44,354 nucleotides of DNA from DASWKG01 sp036396755 (GCA_036396755.1 DASWKG010000129.1:1-44354); one strand, 5' to 3'; shown: positions 23,044 to 31,898, counted from the stretch's first letter. A program made the numbers and translations. The notes: generated by a model not told the origin, from the sequence alone.

Positions 23044-25524
23044 ATGATCCAGGGGACCGATGCGTCCGTCCGCCGGGCGCTCAAGCGCGCCGAGGCCGGC
23101 AAGAGCATCTCGGTCGACGAGGCCGCCGCGCTCGCGGCCTCGCGCGGGCACGCGCTCCGCGACCTCCTCGAGATCGCCTCGGCCCTCCGCGACCTCGGAC
23201 ACGGCCGCACCGTCACCTACTCCCCGAAGGTCTTCATCCCGCTCACGATGCTCTGCCGCGATCACTGCCACTACTGCACGTTCGCGAAGCCTCCTCGCAA
23301 GCTCGGCGCGCCCTTCCTCACGCCCGAGCAGGTCGTCGCGATCGCCGAGGCCGGACGGGCGGCCGGCTGCACCGAGGCGCTGTTCACGCTCGGCGACCGT
23401 CCCGAGGACCGCTACCCCGAGGCGCGCTCGTGGCTCGAGGCGCGCGGCTACGCGTCGACGCTCGAGTACGTGCGCGCGGTCGCGATCCGCGTGATCGAGG
23501 AGACGGGCCTGCTCCCGCACCTCAACCCCGGCGTCATGTCGTGGGAGGATCTCGCGCGCCTCAAGCACGTCGCCGCGTCGATGGGCCTCATGCTCGAGCA
23601 GGCGACCGATCGCCTCACCCAGAAGGGGATGCCGCACCACGGCTCGCCCGACAAGGTGCCGGCGGTCCGCCTCCGCACGATCGAGGACGCCGGCCGGCTC
23701 TCGATCCCGTTCACGACCGGGATCCTCGTCGGCATCGGCGAGACGCACCGCGAGCGCGCCGAGTCGCTGTTCGCGATCCGCGACCTGCATCGCCGCTACG
23801 GGCACGTGCAGGAGGTGATCGTGCAGAACTTCCGGGCGAAGCCCGACACCGCGATGCGCGGCGCCGCCGAGCCCGCTGAGGCGGAGTTCCTCGCGGCCGT
23901 CGCCACGGCGCGCGTGGTGCTGGGCCCCCGGGCGAACCTGCAGGCACCCCCGAACCTCTCGGACCCCGGCTACGGCCGGCTCCTCGATGCCGGCATCAAC
24001 GATTGGGGCGGCGTCTCGCCGGTCACGCCCGACCACGTCAACCCCGAGGCCCCGTGGCCGAAGCGGGAGGCGCTGCGCCGCGCCACCGAGGAGCGCGGCT
24101 ACCGGCTCCGCCCGCGCCTCACGATCTACCCCGAGTACGTGCTTCGTCCCGACCCCTACCTCGCCGGCAAGATGCGCGCGCCGGTCATGGCGCTGGCGGG
24201 CGACGATGGCTACCCGAACGGGCGCGCCCCCGAGCCGATCCCGTGGCAGGACCCCGACGTGCAGTGGAAGCCGCGCGAGATCGCGCTGACGTTCGCGAAG
24301 GGGACCGGCGAGCTGCGCCCCGACGCTGACGACGTTTACGGCGACATGGGGCTGCTCGAGGTGACCCGCGACTGGGGGCGGCAGCGGGTGGCCCCCGAGC
24401 GGCTGGAGGAGGAGGTGCGTGGGGCGCTCGCGCGCGCCGCCGACGGCCTCCCGATCGCCGACGACCAGGCCCTCGCGCTGTTCCGAGCCGAGGGCGACGC
24501 TCTCGAGGCGCTGTGCCGGGTCGCCGACGACCTCCGCCGGGACGCCGTGGGCGACGAGGTCACCTACGTGGTCAACCGCAACATCAACTTCACGAACGTC
24601 TGCTACACGGGGTGCCGCTTCTGCGCGTTCGCCCAGCGTGAGGTCGATCCCGAGTCCTACACCCTCACCCTCCGCGAGGTCGCCGACCGCGCCCAGGAGG
24701 CCTGGGACTACGGCGCCACCGAGGTGTGCATGCAGGGCGGCCTGCACCCCGACCTGCCGGGCGAGTTCTACTTCGCCCTCGTCGAGGCGGTGAAGGAGCG
24801 CGTGCCCGGGATGCACGTCCACGCCTTCAGCCCGATGGAGGTGCTGAACGGCTCCGCCCGCCTCGGGATCTCGTTCCGCGAGTTCCTCGAGGAGTGCAAG
24901 CATCGCGGCCTGGGCAGCATCCCGGGCACCGCGGCGGAGATCCTCGACGACGACGTCCGGTGGCTGCTGACGAAGGGCAAGCTCCCCGCCGACACGTGGG
25001 AGGAGATCGTGAAGACCGCGCACGGGCTCGGGATCCCCTCGTCGTCGACGATCATGTACGGGCACGTCGACGCCCCGCCGCACTGGGTCGCGCACCTCCG
25101 CCGGCTCGCGCGCATCCAGGACGAGAGCGGCGGCTTCACCGAGTTCGTGCCGCTGCCGTTCGTCCACCAGAGCTCACCGATCTATCTCGCGGGCGTCGCG
25201 CGCGCCGGCTCGTCGCACGAGGAGGACCGGCGCCTGCACGCGATCGCGCGCATCCTGCTGCACGGGCGCATCCCGAACGTGCAGGTCTCGTGGGTGAAGC
25301 TCGGGCTCGACGCATCGAAGGTCATGCTTCGCGGTGGCGCGAACGATCTCGGCGGCACGCTGATGGAGGAGACGATCTCTCGCATGGCAGGTGCCGAGTG
25401 GGGCATCCGCAAGGAGCCCGACGAGCTTCGCGCCGCCATCGACGACATCGGTCGCGTGCCGGTCGAGCGAACGACGACGTACGGACGCGTCGCTCGCGAG
25501 ACCAACGTGTCATCCGATCGCTAA
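23044..25524 (+). CDS. fbiC: bifunctional FO synthase (CofG-CofH fusion)
   Basis: FbiC joins tyrosine and 5-amino-6-ribitylamino-uracil into FO, the deazaflavin core of F420, using two radical-SAM centres. The 826-residue length is that of the actinobacterial fusion. The first CX3CX2C cluster motif is C71-C75-C78 (CRDHCHYC), in the CofG half; the second is C520-C524-C527 (CYTGCRFC), in the CofH half. Between them lies a poorly conserved linker at about residues 420-500. Downstream motifs such as MQGGLHPD and HAFSPMEV agree with CofH. The gene is monocistronic and followed by a 28-bp palindrome. Confidence 0.95.
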   Translation: MIQGTDASVRRALKRAEAGKSISVDEAAALAASRGHALRDLLEIASALRDLGHGRTVTYSPKVFIPLTMLCRDHCHYCTFAKPPRKLGAPFLTPEQVVAIAEAGRAAGCTEALFTLGDRPEDRYPEARSWLEARGYASTLEYVRAVAIRVIEETGLLPHLNPGVMSWEDLARLKHVAASMGLMLEQATDRLTQKGMPHHGSPDKVPAVRLRTIEDAGRLSIPFTTGILVGIGETHRERAESLFAIRDLHRRYGHVQEVIVQNFRAKPDTAMRGAAEPAEAEFLAAVATARVVLGPRANLQAPPNLSDPGYGRLLDAGINDWGGVSPVTPDHVNPEAPWPKREALRRATEERGYRLRPRLTIYPEYVLRPDPYLAGKMRAPVMALAGDDGYPNGRAPEPIPWQDPDVQWKPREIALTFAKGTGELRPDADDVYGDMGLLEVTRDWGRQRVAPERLEEEVRGALARAADGLPIADDQALALFRAEGDALEALCRVADDLRRDAVGDEVTYVVNRNINFTNVCYTGCRFCAFAQREVDPESYTLTLREVADRAQEAWDYGATEVCMQGGLHPDLPGEFYFALVEAVKERVPGMHVHAFSPMEVLNGSARLGISFREFLEECKHRGLGSIPGTAAEILDDDVRWLLTKGKLPADTWEEIVKTAHGLGIPSSSTIMYGHVDAPPHWVAHLRRLARIQDESGGFTEFVPLPFVHQSSPIYLAGVARAGSSHEEDRRLHAIARILLHGRIPNVQVSWVKLGLDASKVMLRGGANDLGGTLMEETISRMAGAEWGIRKEPDELRAAIDDIGRVPVERTTTYGRVARETNVSSDR

Positions 25525-25534
25525 CCCGTCGCTC

Positions 25535-25562
25535 GTCAACGCGTTGCATGCAACGCGTTGAC
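25535..25562. repeat. perfect 28-bp palindrome (two 10-bp palindromes)
   Basis: Bases 25535-25548 are the exact reverse complement of 25549-25562. The core is two copies of the 10-bp palindrome CAACGCGTTG separated by CATG. It begins 10 bases after the fbiC stop. There is no T-tract, so it may be a protein binding site rather than an intrinsic terminator, although a hairpin with a 14-bp arm is possible in RNA. Confidence 0.85.
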
Positions 25563-25662
25563 TTCGAGCGCGCGCGAAGAACTTGCGCGAAACACTCGAC
25601 CTGACCTCGGAAAAAAGTCATCATTGGGACTGGACAAGCATGGGGGAACTCCGCCAGAATTA

Positions 25663-25679
25663 CACGAATGTGATTCGTG
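25663..25679. promoter_or_regulatory. inverted repeat upstream of whiB
   Basis: CACGAAT (25663-25669) and ATTCGTG (25673-25679) are perfect inverted repeats around GTG, 13 bases before the whiB start codon and within an AT-richer island. This looks like an operator. The -10 box of whiB is not clear to me. Confidence 0.55.
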
Positions 25680-25692
25680 GGGGAGGGCTACC

Positions 25693-25920
25693 GTGCACCA
25701 CTACATCCCGTGGCAGGAGCGAGCAAGGTGCAGAGAGTTCGACCCGGAAACCTTCTTCCCCGAGAAGGGCGGGTCGTCCAGAGACGCGAAGCGCATCTGC
25801 GCCCAGTGTGAGGTTCGCATCCAGTGCCTGAACTACGCGCTTCGGCACGACGAACGGTACGGCGTGTGGGGAGGCATGAGCGAGCGGGAGAGACGACGCC
25901 TCAAGCGGATGGCGTCTTGA
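25693..25920 (+). CDS. WhiB-family iron-sulfur transcription factor (WhiB2-like)
   Basis: WhiB proteins bind a 4Fe-4S cluster and work with the primary sigma factor. The 75-residue protein has the four cluster cysteines C13, C36, C39 and C45 (spacing 22, 2 and 5), the GVWGG turn at residues 57-61 and a basic tail (SERERRRLKRM) for DNA contact. GTG 25693 has GGAGG about 6 bases upstream. Upstream frame-open sequence is low quality and is excluded. The location between the F420 genes and DUF3499/manB agrees with whiB2 of mycobacteria (recalled Rv3260c). WhiB2/WhmD controls septation there; the same role here is inference. The 168-base gap to fbiC holds two inverted repeats. Confidence 0.92.
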   Translation: MHHYIPWQERARCREFDPETFFPEKGGSSRDAKRICAQCEVRIQCLNYALRHDERYGVWGGMSERERRRLKRMAS

Positions 25921-25940
25921 GGATCGAGGGGAGGTGACCG

Positions 25941-26291
25941 ATGGCGGCAACGCGCAAGAAGGCCGCGAGCCGTAAGACCGCCGGGCGGAAGAAGACCGCT
26001 GCCCGGAAGACGACTCGCAAGAAGACGACCGCGCGGAAGCCAGCGGCGCGCAGGAAGACCACGGCGCGTCGGACCACGGCGCGGAAGAAGGTCGGCGCGA
26101 GGAAGACCACGGCGCGCAGGAAGCCGGCGGCACGCAAGAAGGCCGGCGCCAGGAAGAGCACCGCACGCAAGAAGACCGGCGCGAGGAAGACCACGGCGCG
26201 CAGGAAGACCGCCGCACGCAAGCCGGCGGCGCGCAAGAAGACCGCCGCGCGCAGGAAGACCGGCGCTCGGAAGACCGCGCGCAGGCGATAG
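25941..26291 (+). CDS. histone H1-like Lys/Arg/Ala-rich protein
   Basis: The 116-residue protein is almost entirely A, K, R and T in short repeats such as KKTAARK and RKTTARR, with no acidic residue. It resembles the tails of histone H1, of mycobacterial HupB and of AlgP-type proteins, and would bind DNA or RNA non-specifically. There is no folded HU domain before the tail, so this is a free-standing tail. GGGGAGG (25929-25935) is the ribosome site. It sits 20 bases after whiB and is followed by a terminator hairpin, so whiB and this gene form one short unit. Low-complexity repeats make the exact length prone to variation. Confidence 0.8.
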   Translation: MAATRKKAASRKTAGRKKTAARKTTRKKTTARKPAARRKTTARRTTARKKVGARKTTARRKPAARKKAGARKSTARKKTGARKTTARRKTAARKPAARKKTAARRKTGARKTARRR

Positions 26292-26311
26292 GCGCGGCCG
26301 CGGTGTGACGG

Positions 26312-26333
26312 ACGGGGGGCGAAGGCCCCCCGT
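26312..26333 (+). terminator. intrinsic terminator-like hairpin
   Basis: ACGGGGGGC (26312-26320) and GCCCCCCGT (26325-26333) pair perfectly around GAAG; TCGCCTTTCTCC follows. The T-run is weak. It closes the whiB/basic-protein unit. Confidence 0.75.
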
Positions 26334-26356
26334 TCGCCTTTCTCCCCACCCTCCGG

Positions 26357-26362
26357 TATGCT
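26357..26362 (+). promoter_or_regulatory. -10 element (TATGCT) of GT2/membrane gene
   Basis: TATGCT lies 32 bases before GTG 26395 and 23 bases after the terminator hairpin, giving a leader of about 25 nt without a clear Shine-Dalgarno sequence. Confidence 0.4.
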
Positions 26363-26394
26363 CCGCGCCGTTCCCAAGCCGCGCCTGACTCATC

Positions 26395-29300
26395 GTGCAA
26401 CCCGACCATCCCAGCGTCCTCGCCGTCCTCGTCGTACGCGACGGGGCTCGATGGCTCACGCGCTCGCTGGCGGCGCTCGCGCGTCAGCGGTACTCGCGGC
26501 TCGGCATCGTCGCCGTCGACAACGCGTCGACCGATGGGTCGCGCGACATGCTCGAGCGGCTGCTGGGATCGAGGCGCGTCGTTCGGCTCACACGAAACGA
26601 GGGGTTCGCGGCGGCGGTCGGCAGGGCGATGGAGCTCGATGCCGCCGCCCAAGCCGATTTCCTGCTCCTCGTCCACGACGACGCCGTCCTCGCCCCCGAC
26701 GCGGTGGAACGGCTCGTCGAGGGCGCGTCGCGGGTCGAGCAGGCGGGGATCGTCGGCCCGAAGGTCCTCGACCTCGAGGACCGCGAACGGCTCCAAGAGG
26801 TCGGCCTCACCGCCGATCGCTTCGGCTACCTGTACTCGCCGCTCGAGGAGGGTGAGATCGACCAGGGGCAGTACCAGACGCCCCGCGAGGTCCTCTATCT
26901 GTCGGGCACGGCGATGCTGGTCTCGCGGGAGGCATGGCAGCGGGTCGGCCCGCCCGACGAGCGTCTCGGCCCGTCGCACGGCGACCTCGACTTCTGCTGG
27001 CGCGTCCGACTCGCCGGGTTCCGCGTCCTGGTCGAGCCCTCCGCGCGCGTGTTCCACCACGCGGCGGGCGATCGGGGGGAGCGCCCCCCGGCCTCGCCCG
27101 CGGAGGGACGCTACCTGAACGAGCGCTCGGCGCTGACCGCGATGCTCAAGAACTACCGGCTGCTCACCCTCCTCTGGGTCGTCCCGCTCCACGCGGCCCA
27201 GGGCATCGTCAAGGTGCTCCTGTTCCTGCTCCTTCGGCGGTTCGCCGACGCGCGGCACGTTGTGGCGGGGTGGGGGTGGGCGCTGGGGCACCTCGGGGGG
27301 ACGGTCCGACGCCGGGTCCGATCCCAGAACGCCCGCCGCGTGCCCGACCGGGCCGTCACCCGGTTCATGGCGCCCGCGGCCTCGCGCGTCAGGCGCTGGC
27401 TCGGCCAGGCATCCGCGGGCATGCTCGGGTCCCGCGTCGCGCCGGTGGACCTCGACGAGGAGCCGGAGGTCGCGCCCATCAGCGTGCGCGTGGGGGGGCT
27501 GCTGCGCGACCACCCCGTGGCGGTGGCCCTCTCCCTCGGGCTCGTTGTCTGGGCGATCGCCTTCCGCGACGTGGTGCTGGCGTCCCCGTTCGAGGGCGGC
27601 TCGCTTCCCGCCCTCCCGCCCGGCGCCTCGGATCTCCTCGGCGCGTTCGGCCGCGGCTGGTCGCCCGCCACGCTGCGTGCCACCGTGACGGTGAGCCCCG
27701 CCCTCGTGCCGCTCGGGATCGCGAGCGCGCTCACGCTGGGCAGCCCGCGCATCCTCCTGTGGCTCCTCGTCTCCGCGACGCCGTTCCTGGCCGCGACGAC
27801 CGCCTACCGGGCGATCGTCCGCGGCGGCGCGCGCACGGCGGCCGGCGTCGCTTCGGGCGCGTGCTACGCGCTGTCGGCGGTGGTGCTGTGGGCCGTGTCG
27901 GAGGGACACCTCGGCGCGATGGTGTTCGTCGCCGCGCTGCCGTGGCTCGCGGCGCGGGTCGCCGAGCCCTTCGACGCGCCGGTCGAGCGCCCCCTGCGGT
28001 TCGCGGCCGGGAGCGCGATCGGCCTCGCCCTCGTGGGGTCGTTCTACCCGGCCGCGGGGCTGCCGCTCGCCATCGTTACCCTGCTCGCCGTCGTGATCGG
28101 CGCCCGCGAGGGGAGACGGATGCTCGGGCTCGGCCTCTTCGTGGTGACGATCGCCGGCGCCGCGGTGCTCGTCTTCCCGCTGACGCTCGTGCTGGTGTCG
28201 GCGGGCGGCGAGGCGCCGCCGTCGGTTGCCAGGAGCTTCGCCGAGGTCCTGCGGCTCTCGCCCGGCCCCGCCCCCGGCTCCTGGTTCCCCGCGCTCTTCC
28301 TTCCGATCGCCGGCGTGCTCGCGCTCGCCCTCGTCGACGCCCCCGATCGCCGCCGCGCCCTGCGGGCCGCGCTTGCGGCCGGCGGAGCGCTGGTCCTCGC
28401 CTGGCTGGCGGCCGCCGGCCGGCTGCCGGGACCGGCGGCGCACCCGGTGGCGTTCCTGGCGCTGGCCGCCTGGTCGGCCAGCTCACTCGTGGGGATGGCC
28501 CTCCGAACCGCGATCGCCGGCGCCGCGCGACACGCGTTCGGAACGCGCCAGCTCGCGATCGGCGCGATGGTCGCGGTGGTGGGCGGGGGCCTCGCTCTGC
28601 AGGCGATCGATGCCGCGGGCGGCGGGTGGGCGGTGGGCCAGCGCAAGCTCCCGCCCGCGTGGCCGGTCGTCGCGACCGCGAACCCCGGCGTCCCCTTCCG
28701 GGTGCTGTGGCTGGGCGATCCGCGTGGCGGCGCGTTCCCGCCGCCGGGCGGGCTCCCCGAGGGCGTCGTCGAGGCGGGGCCGCTGTCCGTTCGCTACGCG
28801 GTCACGGGGCGGAGAGGGACGGCGGCCTCCGCGCTCGGGCTCCCCGCCGCGGGTCCCGGCTACGACCGGCTCGAGACGGCGATCGGGGCGATGCTCTCCG
28901 GCGGCGTGCGCCACGGGGGCTCCCTGCTCGCGCCGCTGGGCATCGCCTTCGTCGTGGTGGGGGAGGGAGACCTGCCCGAGGCGGCCTCGGTGCGGCTCGA
29001 CTCCCAGCTGGACCTCCTCGCGACGCAGCGTGCGGGCGGCCTCGTCGTGTACCGGAGCACGCGGGCCCTCCCGCTGGCGGGCGCGGTTGCCCGCGAAGGG
29101 TTCCTCGCGTCGGCGCGCTCAACCGATCCGCTCGCGGCGGCGGCGGTCAACACCGAGGAGGCGGTTCCGTTCACGTGGAGCGGACGGTGGCTCGGACGTG
29201 TCGATGCGGAGGAGCCCGGGGCCGCCGTCGTGGCCACCTCGTTCGACCGGCGGTGGCGGATCGAGCCGGGCGGTGCCGAGCCCTTCCGGGCGTTCGGCTG

Positions 29301-29454
29301 GGCGGTGGGGTTCCCGATCGAGCCCGGGGGCAGCGAGCGGCGTCTCGCGTTCCATCCCGGGCCCCAGCACGCGGCCGAGCTGGCGCTCCTCGCCGTCCTG
29401 TGGGCGGCCACGATCTGGTTCGCGGGACGGCGTGGGCGGGTGCCTTCCCGATGA
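26395..29454 (+). CDS. GT2 glycosyltransferase fused to large multi-pass membrane domain
   Basis: The 1019-residue protein has a GT-A domain in residues 1-265 (LAVLVVRDGARWL, VDNASTDGSRDML, LLLVHDDAVLAPDA, SGTAMLVSREAWQR, GDLDFCWRVRLAG) followed by about twelve predicted membrane helices from residue 255 to about 760, a soluble segment around 760-980 and one last helix near the C-terminus (LALLAVLWAATIWFA). The architecture is that of actinobacterial envelope glycosyltransferases found beside DUF5719 and whiB genes. The membrane part may bind a polyprenyl-phosphate sugar, but substrate and acceptor are unknown. Its stop overlaps the start of the DUF5719 gene. GTG 26395 is the first plausible start. 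Confidence 0.83.
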   Translation: MQPDHPSVLAVLVVRDGARWLTRSLAALARQRYSRLGIVAVDNASTDGSRDMLERLLGSRRVVRLTRNEGFAAAVGRAMELDAAAQADFLLLVHDDAVLAPDAVERLVEGASRVEQAGIVGPKVLDLEDRERLQEVGLTADRFGYLYSPLEEGEIDQGQYQTPREVLYLSGTAMLVSREAWQRVGPPDERLGPSHGDLDFCWRVRLAGFRVLVEPSARVFHHAAGDRGERPPASPAEGRYLNERSALTAMLKNYRLLTLLWVVPLHAAQGIVKVLLFLLLRRFADARHVVAGWGWALGHLGGTVRRRVRSQNARRVPDRAVTRFMAPAASRVRRWLGQASAGMLGSRVAPVDLDEEPEVAPISVRVGGLLRDHPVAVALSLGLVVWAIAFRDVVLASPFEGGSLPALPPGASDLLGAFGRGWSPATLRATVTVSPALVPLGIASALTLGSPRILLWLLVSATPFLAATTAYRAIVRGGARTAAGVASGACYALSAVVLWAVSEGHLGAMVFVAALPWLAARVAEPFDAPVERPLRFAAGSAIGLALVGSFYPAAGLPLAIVTLLAVVIGAREGRRMLGLGLFVVTIAGAAVLVFPLTLVLVSAGGEAPPSVARSFAEVLRLSPGPAPGSWFPALFLPIAGVLALALVDAPDRRRALRAALAAGGALVLAWLAAAGRLPGPAAHPVAFLALAAWSASSLVGMALRTAIAGAARHAFGTRQLAIGAMVAVVGGGLALQAIDAAGGGWAVGQRKLPPAWPVVATANPGVPFRVLWLGDPRGGAFPPPGGLPEGVVEAGPLSVRYAVTGRRGTAASALGLPAAGPGYDRLETAIGAMLSGGVRHGGSLLAPLGIAFVVVGEGDLPEAASVRLDSQLDLLATQRAGGLVVYRSTRALPLAGAVAREGFLASARSTDPLAAAAVNTEEAVPFTWSGRWLGRVDAEEPGAAVVATSFDRRWRIEPGGAEPFRAFGWAVGFPIEPGGSERRLAFHPGPQHAAELALLAVLWAATIWFAGRRGRVPSR

Positions 29455-30806
29455 GCGAGCGCCCCCCGCGATTCCTGTTGCGCCTCCTCGCGGCCGTGCT
29501 GTTCGCGGCGGTCGTCGTGGGCGGCGGCCTCGTCCTCGAGCAGCGCGTCGGCGTGCGTCCGCCGGCCGATAGGCGCACGGCCGCAGCGATCTCCGGCGCC
29601 TGGTTCTGCCCTCACGGGGGTGGTGAGGGATGGAGCGTATGGGTCACCGTCGCGAACCCCGGGGACGCTCCCGTCAAGGTGCAGACGCTGACGTTCGGGC
29701 CGCGCGCTCCAGCCCGGGCGAGCCGGGTGGTCGAGCCCGGCACGGTCGCCTACCTCGAGGTGCCCGCCGAGAGGATGGCGTCCGGCACCCAGGTCGAGTT
29801 CTTCGGAGGCCGCGTGGCCGCGGGGATGGTCGTCGCCCGACCGAAGGGCGGCATCGGCGCCGACGCGTGCGCCGGCGACGCCTCGACCCGGTGGTACCTC
29901 CCCGAGGGCACGACCCAGCGGGGGCAGCAGCAGAACCTCGTGCTCATGAACCCCTTCGACCAGGAGGCCGTCCTCGACGTCGTGCTCGCGACGGGTGACG
30001 AGACGGTGCGGCACGGAAGCCTCACCGGTGTGGTCGTCCCGCCGCGCCGGGCCGCCGCCTTCGACCTCAACCGGTTCGCGCTCGGCAAGCGCACGCTCGC
30101 CGCCAGCGTGATCGTGAAGCTCGGCAAGGTCGCCGCCGCCGGCTCCGGCCTGGTGGAGGGGGGAGGGCTGCGCCTGACGCTGGGGTCCTCCCGGACGGCG
30201 ACCGAGTGGGTGCTCCCCGGGGCCGGAGAGGACCGGCCGACCGAGCTGGTCGTGATGGGCGCGACCGACCTGCCTCCGGCTCCGTTCCGGGTCCGGTCGC
30301 AGGGGCTCGGCCGCCAGCAGGAGGTCCTGAACGAGGCGTCGGTCGACCCCGGCGCCGCCCTCACGTTCGAGCTCCCGGGCCGCGACGCCGGGCTGGTCGC
30401 GGAGGCATCCGGGCCCCGCGAGTTCGTGGCCGCCCGGCGCCTGCTCTGGAGCGCCACCGTCGACCAGGCGTCCACCCCGGGCCTGCGCCCCTCTCCTTCG
30501 TGGGTGGCCCTGCCCCCGGTCGCGGCGACCGGCGGAGACGCCAGCGTGCTGATCGAGAACCCGGGCGACGAGCTGGTCGAGGTGCACCTGCGGCTGTTGA
30601 CCGAGACGGGGTTCGCCGAGGTCCCCTCGTTCAGCTCGCTGACGATCGGTCCCGGCCGGATCCGGACGTTCCCGCTGGCGCCCCTCGTCGGATCCGACCC
30701 GGTCGCGGTGCTGGTCGAGGCCCTCGGCGGGAGCGTCGTCGTGGCCCAGCTCACCCAGGACGGCGCCTTCGCGCTGGCCCCGGCGACCGATATGCGGCTT
30801 CCGTGA
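29451..30806 (+). CDS. DUF5719 membrane-anchored secreted protein
   Basis: The 451-residue protein has a membrane anchor or signal peptide at residues 7-30 (FLLRLLAAVLFAAVVVGGGL) and an all-beta extracytoplasmic region with repeated motifs such as WVTVANPGDAPVKV, LVLMNPFDQEAVLDV and VLIENPGDELVEV. These match DUF5719, a family I associate with the gene order GT2-DUF5719-whiB in actinobacteria. No enzymatic residues are evident; two cysteines (FCPHGG, ADACAGD) may form a disulfide. ATG 29451 overlaps the GT2 stop (ATGA), so the two are coupled and probably form an envelope complex; that is inference. Confidence 0.8.
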   Translation: MSERPPRFLLRLLAAVLFAAVVVGGGLVLEQRVGVRPPADRRTAAAISGAWFCPHGGGEGWSVWVTVANPGDAPVKVQTLTFGPRAPARASRVVEPGTVAYLEVPAERMASGTQVEFFGGRVAAGMVVARPKGGIGADACAGDASTRWYLPEGTTQRGQQQNLVLMNPFDQEAVLDVVLATGDETVRHGSLTGVVVPPRRAAAFDLNRFALGKRTLAASVIVKLGKVAAAGSGLVEGGGLRLTLGSSRTATEWVLPGAGEDRPTELVVMGATDLPPAPFRVRSQGLGRQQEVLNEASVDPGAALTFELPGRDAGLVAEASGPREFVAARRLLWSATVDQASTPGLRPSPSWVALPPVAATGGDASVLIENPGDELVEVHLRLLTETGFAEVPSFSSLTIGPGRIRTFPLAPLVGSDPVAVLVEALGGSVVVAQLTQDGAFALAPATDMRLP

Positions 30807-30818
30807 GCCCGCAGGAGG

Positions 30819-30824
30819 TATCAT
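30819..30824 (+). promoter_or_regulatory. -10 element (TATCAT) of L,D-transpeptidase gene
   Basis: TATCAT ends 9 bases before ATG 30834. GGAGG at 30814-30818 sits too far upstream of the ATG to be a ribosome site. Confidence 0.5.
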
Positions 30825-30833
30825 CTTCTTCCG

Positions 30834-31898
30834 ATGAAAGGCCGTCACACGAAGAGGGGCTCACGCCGCGCGATCAGGATCATCCTGCCCGCCCTGATCG
30901 GCCTGACCGCCCTTGGGGGCGGGGTCGCATATGCCGCGTATCGATACGAGGCGGCGAACGAGGGCAGGATCCTGCCCGGTGTGACGGTGGCCGGGGTCGA
31001 CGTGGGCGACATGACGCGCGCCGAGGCCACCCGGGCCGTCGAGGCGGCGGCTGAGGAGCGCCTCGGCCGGGACCTCGAGGTAACGGCCGGGGACGGCTCC
31101 TGGCGGGTGAGCCCGCGGGAGCTGGGCATGGCGGCGCGCGTCGAGCCGGGCATCGATGCGGCGCTCGCTCTGTCGGACACCATCCCCTGGTACGAGCGCG
31201 CCTACCGGCGGCTGCTGGACGCGAGCGTCGGCAGCCAGGTCGACATCTCCTACTCGGTCGACCACGCCGAGGCGCGAGGGTTCATCGACACGGTCGCGCG
31301 CGAGGTTTTCGCCTCCCCGCGCAACGCCCAGGTCGCGCTGACCGACGAGGGCGAGCTGGTCCTGCAAAGGCCGGTCCGAGGCGCGGAGCTTCGCGCCCGC
31401 GAGGCCCGGCGGGCGGTCCTTTTGGCCATCCGTGCCGGCGATGACAGCGTTCAGCTGCCGATGCGCACCACGCCCCCCGAGGTCACGGCCGGATCGCTGG
31501 GCAAGACGATCGTCGTCTCGCTGACCGAGAACCGGCTCTACCTCTACGACGGGCTCAAGGTGGTGAAGCGCTACGACGTCGCCACCGGCTTGGGCGGCTA
31601 CCCCACCCCGCCCGGCACCTGGACCATCTGGGACAAGCGGGAGAACCCCATCTGGGTCAACCCCGCCCCCGACGGATGGGGGAAGGACCTTCCCGCCTCG
31701 ATCGGGCCCGGGCCGGGGAACCCGCTGGGCACCCACGCCCTGTACCTCGACGCGCCCGGCATCCGGATCCATGGCACCTACGCCGAGGACTCCATCGGTA
31801 CCTACGCCTCTCACGGGTGCGTCCGCATGCGCATCGAGGACTCGGTCGACCTGTTCGACCGGGTGCCCATCGGCACCCACGTCCTCATCCACTGGTAG
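30834..31898 (+). CDS. L,D-transpeptidase with N-terminal peptidoglycan-binding domain
   Basis: YkuD-family enzymes form 3-3 cross-links in peptidoglycan. The 354-residue protein has a basic N-terminus, one membrane anchor (about residues 15-38), a PG_binding_4/VanW-type domain (about 45-165, opening ILPGVTVAGVDVGDMT) and a C-terminal YkuD domain from about residue 220. The catalytic signature is complete: H313 in RIHGTY, then S326-H327-G328-C329 in ASHGCVRM. L,D-transpeptidases are the main cross-linkers in several actinobacteria and tolerate beta-lactams. ATG 30834 follows a TATCAT box by 9 bases. The gene stands alone before a 365-base gap. Confidence 0.93.
   Translation: MKGRHTKRGSRRAIRIILPALIGLTALGGGVAYAAYRYEAANEGRILPGVTVAGVDVGDMTRAEATRAVEAAAEERLGRDLEVTAGDGSWRVSPRELGMAARVEPGIDAALALSDTIPWYERAYRRLLDASVGSQVDISYSVDHAEARGFIDTVAREVFASPRNAQVALTDEGELVLQRPVRGAELRAREARRAVLLAIRAGDDSVQLPMRTTPPEVTAGSLGKTIVVSLTENRLYLYDGLKVVKRYDVATGLGGYPTPPGTWTIWDKRENPIWVNPAPDGWGKDLPASIGPGPGNPLGTHALYLDAPGIRIHGTYAEDSIGTYASHGCVRMRIEDSVDLFDRVPIGTHVLIHW

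Noticed and set aside
25535..25562. Intrinsic terminator of fbiC
   Set aside because: A hairpin is possible, but no T-run follows and the double-palindrome layout fits a protein site better; kept as a repeat of undecided role.
25941..26291. Simple-sequence noise rather than a gene
   Set aside because: It has a strong Shine-Dalgarno sequence, a clean ATG-to-stop frame, and a terminator hairpin directly after it, so it is kept as a gene.
25660..28443. Open frame of 927 codons on the minus strand opposite whiB, the basic protein and the GT2 gene
   Set aside because: Arg/Gly/Ala-rich low-complexity translation; the opposite strand has recognised WhiB and GT2 motifs.
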